Origin: an uncultured Oscillospiraceae bacterium
GTDB lineage: Bacteria > Bacillota > Clostridia > Oscillospirales > Ruminococcaceae
Direction of reading: 5' to 3'
Length of the DNA: 12,193 nt
NCBI GenBank assembly: GCA_902490585.1
Contig: CABUEI010000055.1
Coordinates: forward strand, 1-12,193
Shown: positions 5,719 to 12,193 of the stretch, one piece after another
Layout of the letters: the number at the start of each line of letters is the position of its first letter
Numbering within the stretch: position 1 is the first letter of the stretch
The notes under the pieces: generated by a model
What the model was told of the DNA's origin: nothing
What the model saw: the letters and a program-made list of their open reading frames with translations, nothing else
The model's database searches: none
Position numbers and translations under genes: made by a program

Positions 5719-6758
5719 TGAAGAAAAAATTATCTCTGTTAATCACTGCACTGCTTATATTCACACTTATGATAAGCGGTTGTGAAAACATAATACTTGT
5801 ACCCGGCAGATTGTCCGGTGCCGTGACGGAAAACAGTTCGGTTTCAGAACCGCTCAGTGCTTATCCCGTGACGCTCAACGAAACCGAGATAACAAAAGCA
5901 CCGGAAAAGATAGTTTCGCTGACACCTGCTTATACCGAAATTCTTTTTGAAATGGGTTACGGTGACAAAATCGTTGCCGTAAGCGACTACTGTGACTATC
6001 CCGAAAGCGTCAAGGAGCTTACTAAAGCCGCAAGCAGTGCAAACCCCGATATATCTGCTATCAAAAAGCTTTCTCCCGATATTGTGATAACGGCAACACC
6101 GATAGTCAACAAGGATAAGATTTCGCTTGAAGCACAGGGAATAAAAGTTCTGACAATAACTTCACCGAAAACAATCGAAGAGTTTGAAAATGTCTACAAG
6201 TTCTTCGGACTTGCCATGAACGGCATATTTGACGGTGAATCCGTCGGCGAAAAGGCTTTCGCTCCTATAAAAAAACAACTTGAATCAATCAAAAAGACCG
6301 ACAAGACTTTCGTCTACGTTACAGCCGCAAATACACCGGCAGGTAAAGATACGTTTGAAAACGCAATTCTCAGTCTTTTCGGAACAAACATTGCCGAAAG
6401 TGCAAGCGGTTACACTTTCAAGGCTGAAACGCTCAAAGACAATCAGCCCGACCTTATATTTGTAAGTGACACTATAGGCAAGGATATGCTTACGACAAAC
6501 GAGAATTATTCAGAGCTCAAAGCAGTAAAGGACGGAAAAATCACCGTTCTCACAAACAAGTATTTTGAACGTCCCAGCGGCAGAATAACCGAACTGCTTG
6601 CGGAAATCTCAAAGGCATTCCCTGCAGAAAAGTCCGAAACCACAAGCAGTAAAACAGACAGCTCAGACATTGCGGAAAGTACCGACAGCAAAGAAAACAG
6701 CGATACCGAAAGCACAGGGAGCAAAACCGAAAACGCTTCGTCTGCAACATCCGAATAA
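5718..6758 (+). CDS. BtuF/FhuD-like ABC solute-binding lipoprotein
   Basis: A 346-aa exported lipoprotein. The signal peptide has MKKK, a hydrophobic core (5-19) and a lipobox ending ISGC, so lipidation is expected at Cys22. After a short linker, residues about 50-302 match the helical-backbone metal-receptor fold of periplasmic binding protein type III (cobalamin, siderophore or haem binders): APEKIVSLTPAYTEILFEMG (61-80), SANPDISAIKKLSPDIVI (107-124), a long bridging helix (about 153-195), and a second lobe with DLIFVS (245-250) and FERPSGRI (283-290). The last 43 residues (304-346) are a tail in which 21 residues are Ser or Thr and much of the rest is Glu, Asp or Lys; this is not typical of the family. 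GGAG (5706-5709) lies inside the DUF815 gene. No permease or ATPase partner and no cobalamin riboswitch is nearby, so the ligand is unknown. Confidence 0.85.
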   Translation: MKKKLSLLITALLIFTLMISGCENIILVPGRLSGAVTENSSVSEPLSAYPVTLNETEITKAPEKIVSLTPAYTEILFEMGYGDKIVAVSDYCDYPESVKELTKAASSANPDISAIKKLSPDIVITATPIVNKDKISLEAQGIKVLTITSPKTIEEFENVYKFFGLAMNGIFDGESVGEKAFAPIKKQLESIKKTDKTFVYVTAANTPAGKDTFENAILSLFGTNIAESASGYTFKAETLKDNQPDLIFVSDTIGKDMLTTNENYSELKAVKDGKITVLTNKYFERPSGRITELLAEISKAFPAEKSETTSSKTDSSDIAESTDSKENSDTESTGSKTENASSATSE

Positions 6759-6770
6759 CTTAATACACAT

Positions 6771-6804
6771 AAAAGAGCCTTATCACAAAGGCTCTTTTAT
6801 TTTA
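6771..6804 (+). terminator. Strong intrinsic terminator of the dus operon
   Basis: AAAAGAGCCTT (6771-6781) and AAGGCTCTTTT (6788-6798) form a perfect 11-bp stem with a six-base loop, followed by a T-rich tail (TTTTATTTTAT from 6795). It lies 12 bases after the lipoprotein stop and separates the dus operon from the alaS promoter. The A-rich left side means it could also stop transcription on the minus strand. Confidence 0.93.
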
Positions 6805-6834
6805 TCCTTATGCCCTCTTTATCGCAAAAAAATA

Positions 6835-6862
6835 TTGACTTTTTACCAAATTCGTATATAAT
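6835..6862 (+). promoter_or_regulatory. Sigma-A-type promoter of the alaS operon
   Basis: TTGACT (6835-6840), a 16-base spacer and TATAAT (6857-6862) are visible. Transcription should begin near 6869, giving a leader of about 70 bases. That is too short for a T-box, and no T-box antiterminator motif is seen. Confidence 0.8.
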
Positions 6863-6938
6863 TAAATATGTATGTTAACTAAAAATCGGGTTCGGCTTTT
6901 TGCGTCCCTGATGATAAACGGAAGGAATCATAAATTAT

Positions 6939-9575
6939 ATGAAATGGACAGGACTTAACGATCTTAGAGAAAGCTATCTCAAATTTTTTGAGAGCAAAGG
7001 ACATCTGATAATGGCATCAGCTCCGCTGGTACCGCAGGGTGATAACTCTGTACTTCTTATCAATGCAGGTATGACACCTCTTAAAAAGTATTTCCAGGGC
7101 ATTGAAGAGCCCCCCAGACACCGTGTAACAACATGTCAGAAGTGTATCAGAACACCCGATATCGACAATGTCGGTAAGACAGCAAGACACGGCACATATT
7201 TCGAAATGCTCGGCAACTTCTCATTCGGCGATTACTTCAAGCATGAAGCTACCGCATGGGCATGGGAGTATCTCACAAAGGTACTTGAGATCCCCGAAGA
7301 CAGATTGTGGGTTACAATTTACGAAGAAGACGATGAAGCAGGCGATATCTGGGCAAACGAAGTAGGCGTACCCCGTGACAGAATAATCAAGCTCGGTAAA
7401 GCCGATAACTTCTGGGAGCACGGAAGCGGTCCTTGCGGACCCTGCTCGGAGATCCACTTCGACAGAGGCGAAAAGTACGGTCCTTTCGAGAGCTTTGAAC
7501 AGGCAGGCGAATGCGACAGAATAATCGAAATCTGGAACCTCGTTTTCACACAGTTCGATAACGACGGCAAGGGCAACTACACACAGCTCGCAACAAAGAA
7601 CATTGATACAGGTATGGGTCTTGAGCGTCTGGCTTGCGTTATGCAGGACGTTGACAATCTGTTCGAGGTTGATACGATCCAGAATATCATGAAGAAGATT
7701 TGCTCCGTTGCAGGTGTAAACTATCATGATGATCCCACAACAGACATTTCTATCCGTGTTATCACAGACCATATCCGTTCAACAACATTCATGGTTGGTG
7801 ACGGTATCCGTCCTTCAAACGAAGGCAGAGGCTACGTTCTGCGCCGTCTGTTAAGACGTGCCGCAAGACACGGCAGAATGCTCGGCGTAAACAGACCTTT
7901 CCTTTATGAGATTTGTGACACTGTTATAAACGAAAACCTCTCAGCTTATCCTGAGCTTAACGAGAAGAGAGAATATATAAAGAAGGTTATCAAGACCGAA
8001 GAAGAGAGCTTTGCAAAGACTGTTGACAAGGGTATGCAGATTCTCGGCGAGTTTGTAAAGGAACTTTCCTCAGACGACACACAGAAGCCTATCCTCAGCG
8101 GTGAAAACCTCTTCAAGCTCCACGACACATACGGATTCCCGATTGACCTTACAAGAGAAATTCTCCAGGAAAAGAACATCGGTATAGATGAAGAACGTTT
8201 CTTCGAGCTTATGAACGAGCAGAAGGCAAAGGCACGTTCAAACCAGGCATTCAAGGGCGGCTGGGATGAAGCTACAGCAAATGCACTCAGCGGACTTACA
8301 ACAACATTCGTAGGCTACAAGTCACTGACTGCCGACAGCAAGATTCTTGCTATGATAAAGGACGGCGAGGTAACAGATGTCTGCAACGAGGGTGATGAAG
8401 TAACCGTTGTTCTTGATGTTACACCTTTCTATGCTGAAAGCGGCGGACAGGTAGGCGACTGCGGTACTATAACAGCAGGCGAAAACGTAATGCAGGTAAT
8501 AGATACCAAGAAGACAGGTGCCGGACAGTTTATCTGCAACTGCCACGTTGAAAGCGGTTGCTTCTATACAGACGATGCTGTTAAATCGGCAGTTGACGAA
8601 AAGAAGCGTATGGCTACTGCCAGAAACCACACTTGTGCTCATCTCTTACAGGCGGCACTCAGAAAAGTTCTCGGCGACCACGTTCACCAGGCAGGTTCTT
8701 ATGTAGATCCTTACAGATGCCGTTTCGACTTCAGCCACTTCAGCGCAGTTACTCCCGAAGAACTCGAAAAGGTTGAAATGCTCGTAAATGACTGGATCCT
8801 CGCAGGTATCCCCGTTGTAACGGAAGAGCTTCCTATCGAGGAAGCACGCAAGAAAGGTGCAATGGCCCTGTTCGGTGAAAAGTACGGCGATATAGTAAGA
8901 GTTGTACAGGCAGGTGATGTATCAACAGAGTTCTGCGGCGGTACACACCTTGACAATACAGCTAAGGCTGGTCTGTTCAAAATTATTTCAGAAACATCCG
9001 TAGCATCTGGCGTAAGAAGAATTGAAGCTGTAACAGGCTACAATGTACTTTCAGCTTACGATCAGACAAAGGCAATGGTAACAAATATCGCACAGGTACT
9101 CAAGATTGCAAACCCCTCTGCCGTTATGCAGAAGTGCGAAAACATCATAAACGAAATGCACGCTATGCAGGCTGAAATAGACCGTCTTAACGGTATCATT
9201 TCAATGAGCCAGATGAAGAATATAACAGACGGTGCCGAAGAAGTAAACGGCATCAAGTTATTCTCAGCTATGCTTTCAGGCGTAACAGGCGACAGCCTCA
9301 GAAAAGCAGGCGACAAGCTGAAAGATACAAATGATTCATTCATCGCAGTACTTGCAGGCGTATCCGACGGCAAGGGCAACTTTCTTTGTATCGCAAGCCC
9401 CGAAGCAGTTGCAAAGGGTGCAAACGCAGGTAAGATAGTAAAGGAAATTGCGGCTATCGCAGGCGGTAAGGGCGGCGGAAAGCCCGATACAGCTATGGCA
9501 GGTATCTCAGACATTACAAAGATTGATGAAGCACTCCTTGCTCTTACAGGCATAGTAAAGAACATGATCGGCTGA
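6939..9575 (+). CDS. alaS: Alanine-tRNA ligase (alanyl-tRNA synthetase)
   Basis: Class II synthetase that charges tRNA-Ala in the cytoplasm and edits mischarged Ser- and Gly-tRNA-Ala. At 878 aa it is full length and close to the 876-aa E. coli enzyme. The catalytic domain (about 1-245) has the opening LRESYLKFFESKGH (9-22), CQKCIRTPDIDNVG (66-79), the FEMLGNFSFGDYFK stretch (88-101), and motif 3 GMGLER (225-230). The tRNA-recognition helices follow to about residue 460. The editing domain carries the zinc ligands His564 and His568 (HTCAH) and Cys666 and His670 (CGGTH), so proofreading should work. The C-Ala domain retains a glycine-rich GGKGGGKPDTAMAG stretch near 845-858. The ribosome binding site GGAAGG is 12-13 bases before the ATG. 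It leads the operon alaS-HIT-comEC-holA. Confidence 0.98.
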   Translation: MKWTGLNDLRESYLKFFESKGHLIMASAPLVPQGDNSVLLINAGMTPLKKYFQGIEEPPRHRVTTCQKCIRTPDIDNVGKTARHGTYFEMLGNFSFGDYFKHEATAWAWEYLTKVLEIPEDRLWVTIYEEDDEAGDIWANEVGVPRDRIIKLGKADNFWEHGSGPCGPCSEIHFDRGEKYGPFESFEQAGECDRIIEIWNLVFTQFDNDGKGNYTQLATKNIDTGMGLERLACVMQDVDNLFEVDTIQNIMKKICSVAGVNYHDDPTTDISIRVITDHIRSTTFMVGDGIRPSNEGRGYVLRRLLRRAARHGRMLGVNRPFLYEICDTVINENLSAYPELNEKREYIKKVIKTEEESFAKTVDKGMQILGEFVKELSSDDTQKPILSGENLFKLHDTYGFPIDLTREILQEKNIGIDEERFFELMNEQKAKARSNQAFKGGWDEATANALSGLTTTFVGYKSLTADSKILAMIKDGEVTDVCNEGDEVTVVLDVTPFYAESGGQVGDCGTITAGENVMQVIDTKKTGAGQFICNCHVESGCFYTDDAVKSAVDEKKRMATARNHTCAHLLQAALRKVLGDHVHQAGSYVDPYRCRFDFSHFSAVTPEELEKVEMLVNDWILAGIPVVTEELPIEEARKKGAMALFGEKYGDIVRVVQAGDVSTEFCGGTHLDNTAKAGLFKIISETSVASGVRRIEAVTGYNVLSAYDQTKAMVTNIAQVLKIANPSAVMQKCENIINEMHAMQAEIDRLNGIISMSQMKNITDGAEEVNGIKLFSAMLSGVTGDSLRKAGDKLKDTNDSFIAVLAGVSDGKGNFLCIASPEAVAKGANAGKIVKEIAAIAGGKGGGKPDTAMAGISDITKIDEALLALTGIVKNMIG

Positions 9576-9599
9576 TTTTATGCCGGAAAGGAAAATAAG

Positions 9600-9938
9600 A
9601 TGGACTGCATTTTTTGTAAGATAATTTCAGGCGAAATTCCTTCTGAAAAAGTATACGAAAGCGACAAGGTTGTCGCTTTCAAGGATATAAATCCCATGGC
9701 ACCCGTACATATTCTTATAATCCCTAAGGAACATATCGGCGGTGTCGATGAGCTTAACGAAAGCAACGTTGACGTAGTAAAGGACATCATGCTTGTTGCA
9801 AAGCACCTTGCTGAGTCCTTTAACCTCGACAATGGCTGGCGCCTTGTTTCCAACGTGGGCGAAGACGGCGGACAGACTGTACGTCATCTCCACTTCCACT
9901 TACTCGGTGGCAAGAAGCTGAGCGTTGAGCTTGCATAA
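9600..9938 (+). CDS. HIT family protein (HINT-like nucleoside phosphoramidase)
   Basis: A 112-aa cytoplasmic histidine-triad protein, a normal length for the HINT branch. The active-site triad HLHFHLL (96-102: His96, His98, His100) is intact. The N-terminus CIFCKIISGEIPS (3-15) has the Cys3/Cys6 pair seen in zinc-binding HIT proteins. DINPMAPVHILIIPKEHI (29-46) and the NVGEDGGQTVRHLHFH region are typical of the family. HINT enzymes hydrolyse nucleoside 5'-phosphoramidates and, notably, aminoacyl-adenylates. Its position 24 bases after alaS therefore fits a role in removing aminoacyl-AMP by-products, which is inference. AAAGG precedes the ATG by about nine bases. It is followed after 13 bases by comEC. 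Confidence 0.95.
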   Translation: MDCIFCKIISGEIPSEKVYESDKVVAFKDINPMAPVHILIIPKEHIGGVDELNESNVDVVKDIMLVAKHLAESFNLDNGWRLVSNVGEDGGQTVRHLHFHLLGGKKLSVELA

Positions 9939-9951
9939 AAGGTAAATAATT

Positions 9952-11973
9952 GTGAGGCGGAAATTAGCGGCTGTTGGAGCATCATATCTGATAGGACTGA
10001 TTTTCGCCTCAATTTTTGTTAAATTTGTAATTTTTCTCATTTGTGGAGTAATATTACTTATCATCTCAGCTGTTACGGTTGCGCTTTTTGCTAAGAAATA
10101 CGATATAACCGCAGTACTGCTCTGCTGTGCCGCAGGCATAACCGTATTCTACTGTGTTTCATCCGGCATTCAAAAAGCCGCTGAACCGCTTCTGAACGGC
10201 GAGTATGAAATATCGGCAGTTGTTACAGAAAAACATCTGACCGGTAATGATTCTGCCTGCTTCAGTCTTGAAAGCTATACCGAAAACGGTAAAGTCGGGA
10301 TAATCTTATACACCGATAACATTAATGCGAAGAAAGGCGATACACTTCGTTTCAAAGCACGATTTGAAAAGCTCACAAACTCAGCGTATTATGCCACTGC
10401 CGACAGGTACAAAAGTGACGGTATCACTCTGTCAGCCGTACTTTGCAGTGATATAAAGATCATCAAAGGCAGTTATCTGTTATCATTCATTGACGACTAT
10501 CGTGAATACATGATAAAGCGGATTGACGACAGTTTTCCCGATGACAGCGGAGCGTTGATGAAAGGCATATTCTTAGGCGATAAAAGCTCGCTGTCCGACG
10601 AGCTTTACAGCGATATAAAGCTGTCGGGTGTATCTCATCTTACTGCGGTTTCGGGTATGCACCTGACGCTTATCATGACTGTACTGACAGCGATACTCAC
10701 TGCGACAGGACTTGCTTATTCGTACCGTGTGCGGTTTGCTCTGACCGTAGTACTTACCGTATGTTTTATGGCTTTTTTCGGCTTTACTTCATCGGTACTG
10801 AGAAGCGGAATCATGATTATAACGGCAAATATAGGTTCTCTGTTCTACCGCAGAAGCGACTGCCTTAATTCAGTCGGGCTTGCGGTATTGCTGATAACAC
10901 TGTTCGACCCTCTTGCCTGTCTTGATGCAGGTCTTATCTTATCGGCAGTAACAACTGTCGGTGCAGGTGCCGTAGGTCCGGAGGTTTCAGCAAAGCTTAA
11001 AGAAAAGTTTCCCAATATAAACGGAAAAATCTGCGACACAATATGCGTTTCACTATGTGCCGCACTGGCAGGAATACCTCTGTCGGCTGTGTATTTCGGT
11101 ACATTTTCACTTGCAGGAATAATCGTGTCGGTGATAACTGTACCGCTGTTCACACTTTGCCTGTCGTCATTGCTAATTTTTGCACTGACAGGCGGTGTTA
11201 TAATGCCGCTTGCCTATATTGCACATTTCTGTTGCGATATCATGAGGATAATATTTTCGGCATTTGCATCGGTACCGTTTCTTCACTTCAGCACCGAACC
11301 GTTTACAGTGATCATAACAATAACCGTAATTACGGCAGTTGCCTTAACCTGCTTTATGTTGCTCGGTAAAAAACACGGTGTTCTGATAACTGTTATTTCA
11401 CTGATATGCTTTGCGGCAATAAATACGGTTTTACCGCTCATTCCCGATAACAATATCGACATAATTATGCACAGTGATGGCATAAACGGCTCTGTTCTGA
11501 TCATATCGGACGATATTTCAGCGGCTGTATTGATCGGAAATGACACAAAAGAGCTTGCTTCAATCAGAAACGGACTTCTCGGACGCAACAAGACCCACGC
11601 CGATATCATCATTCTTTGCAATAACGATGACCCTGATAAAGAGCTTCTGACAAACGCTCACAAGATTTCCGACAGCGTTTCGCTGTGTGATGACAATAAC
11701 GGCATTGACGGCAGACTGTTCTCGGTCAATTGTAAAAACGGTGCTGTGACAGTAACAGCAGATAACGTAAGTATAAACATTTCGGATATTAAAAATATCC
11801 GTGAGAACATGACAAACATACTTTGGGGTAAAGGCGGATATATCTCTGCCGACACTCCGTGTTTTATGATAAACAGATATCAGCAAAGCGCAAACGGTAT
11901 TTCACTGTACTTTACAGATTGTGAACTGACTGTAAGCGACGGCGGAATTACCGCCGTATGTGATTACAGATAG
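9952..11973 (+). CDS. comEC: ComEC/Rec2 family DNA-uptake channel protein with degenerate C-terminal domain
   Basis: A 673-aa polytopic inner-membrane protein of the ComEC/Rec2 family, which carries transforming single-stranded DNA across the membrane. N-terminal spans (about 8-46 and 50-72) lead into a DUF4131-like OB-fold region (about 80-175). The competence domain (about 200-470) holds the signature LSGVSHLTAVSGMHLTL (224-240), RSGIM (284-288) and FDPLACLDAGLILS (318-331) among many membrane segments. The family's usual C-terminal metallo-beta-lactamase-like domain is present only as a remnant (about 501-673). THADIIILCNND (548-559) aligns with the strand leading to the active site, but the expected HxHxDH is absent. 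The start GTG (9952) has AAAAGG nine bases upstream. It is followed by holA, a pairing common in Firmicutes. No other competence gene is in the window. Confidence 0.93.
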   Translation: MRRKLAAVGASYLIGLIFASIFVKFVIFLICGVILLIISAVTVALFAKKYDITAVLLCCAAGITVFYCVSSGIQKAAEPLLNGEYEISAVVTEKHLTGNDSACFSLESYTENGKVGIILYTDNINAKKGDTLRFKARFEKLTNSAYYATADRYKSDGITLSAVLCSDIKIIKGSYLLSFIDDYREYMIKRIDDSFPDDSGALMKGIFLGDKSSLSDELYSDIKLSGVSHLTAVSGMHLTLIMTVLTAILTATGLAYSYRVRFALTVVLTVCFMAFFGFTSSVLRSGIMIITANIGSLFYRRSDCLNSVGLAVLLITLFDPLACLDAGLILSAVTTVGAGAVGPEVSAKLKEKFPNINGKICDTICVSLCAALAGIPLSAVYFGTFSLAGIIVSVITVPLFTLCLSSLLIFALTGGVIMPLAYIAHFCCDIMRIIFSAFASVPFLHFSTEPFTVIITITVITAVALTCFMLLGKKHGVLITVISLICFAAINTVLPLIPDNNIDIIMHSDGINGSVLIISDDISAAVLIGNDTKELASIRNGLLGRNKTHADIIILCNNDDPDKELLTNAHKISDSVSLCDDNNGIDGRLFSVNCKNGAVTVTADNVSINISDIKNIRENMTNILWGKGGYISADTPCFMINRYQQSANGISLYFTDCELTVSDGGITAVCDYR

Positions 11974-11987
11974 AAAGGAGCGATAAA

Positions 11988-12193
11988 TTGAAGCTTGACG
12001 AAGATAAACTGTCAACGGGTATAAAAAGCGGAGATATCAGCCGTGTAAACTATCTTTACGGTGAAGAACGCTTTCTTGTGAAAACCTACACCGATCGACT
12101 CCTTGACGCTACAGTCGGCAAGGACAGGAATGATATAAACCTTACTAAGCTCGGCAGTACGTTCCCTGTCGATACACTTATTGACAGCATTGA
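11988..12193 (+). CDS. holA: DNA polymerase III delta subunit, 5' part only
   Basis: The first 68 residues are present before the right edge. The start is TTG at 11988, with a strong AAAGGAG ribosome binding site (11974-11980) seven bases upstream. The N-terminus MKLDEDKLSTGIKSGDIS is followed by VNYLYGEERFLVKTYTDRLL (21-40). This matches the LYGEExFLV segment of HolA, the clamp-loader delta subunit that opens the sliding clamp in the DnaX complex. The fragment is too short to show the rest of the AAA+-like fold. Its place 14 bases after comEC is the usual Firmicutes order and supports the call, and it is probably cotranscribed from the alaS promoter. Confidence 0.85.
   Translation, partial: MKLDEDKLSTGIKSGDISRVNYLYGEERFLVKTYTDRLLDATVGKDRNDINLTKLGSTFPVDTLIDSI

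Noticed and set aside
5600..5720. Possible cobalamin riboswitch for the BtuF-like gene
   Set aside because: The region upstream of the start is the coding end of the DUF815 gene, with no B12-box or room for an aptamer.
6863..6938. Possible T-box riboswitch for alaS
   Set aside because: The leader is about 70 bases, and neither a specifier stem nor the conserved antiterminator T-box sequence is visible.
7221..7772. 183-codon open frame on the minus strand inside alaS
   Set aside because: It lies wholly within the conserved alaS catalytic region, its sequence is a Cys/Val-rich shadow, and there is no promoter or ribosome binding site.
1..12193. tRNA or rRNA genes, CRISPR arrays, insertion sequences, phage or defence genes
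   Set aside because: No clover-leaf or rRNA-like sequence, no regularly spaced direct repeats, no transposase or integrase motifs and no flanking terminal repeats were seen. Coding regions are contiguous housekeeping and conserved families.

Overview
The window is a stretch of bacterial chromosome holding housekeeping and conserved hypothetical genes. Base composition looks moderate (roughly mid-40s % GC, not counted). The flanking regulatory DNA is AT-rich, with sigma-A-type promoters, AGGAGG-like ribosome binding sites and several GTG or TTG starts. A YesL/DUF624 protein, a Firmicutes-type malic enzyme, a TIGR03905-like TSCPD protein, and the order alaS - HIT - comEC - holA together point to a Clostridia genome. 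An Oscillospiraceae (Ruminococcus or Eubacterium siraeum-like) gut anaerobe is the best guess, but this is inference from gene content and not a database match.

Left block (minus strand, 1-2322): a probable operon read right to left. A consensus-like promoter at 2294-2322 drives a PHP-family phosphoesterase (1378-2223), then an NAD-type malic enzyme (190-1350), then a TSCPD-domain protein cut by the window edge (1-152). Gaps of 27 and 37 bases contain no terminator. Next comes a separate minus-strand gene, a YesL/DUF624 membrane protein with a TTG start (2406-3227), its own terminator (2364-2398) and its own promoter (3350-3378).

Middle block (plus strand, 3450-6804): the 291-base divergent region 3228-3518 carries a promoter for each direction plus several palindromes. 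The plus-strand promoter (3450-3478) drives dus (tRNA-dihydrouridine synthase), a DUF815 AAA+ ATPase, and a BtuF/FhuD-like solute-binding lipoprotein whose start codon overlaps the ATPase stop by one base. A strong intrinsic terminator (6771-6804) ends this unit.

Right block (plus strand, 6835-12193): a promoter at 6835-6862 starts alaS, a HIT-family nucleotide hydrolase/transferase, a ComEC/Rec2 DNA-uptake channel protein, and holA (DNA polymerase III delta subunit) running off the right edge. Gaps are 24, 13 and 14 bases, so these are probably cotranscribed.

No tRNA, rRNA, CRISPR array, transposon or phage gene is visible, and no stretch longer than 300 bases lacks a gene. I see no clear novel multigene system. 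The points most worth a second look are a ComEC whose C-terminal metallo-beta-lactamase-like region has lost the metal-binding motif, a 12-bp perfect inverted repeat enclosing the yesL promoter, and an orphan substrate-binding lipoprotein with a long Ser/Thr/acidic tail, translationally coupled to a DUF815 ATPase.
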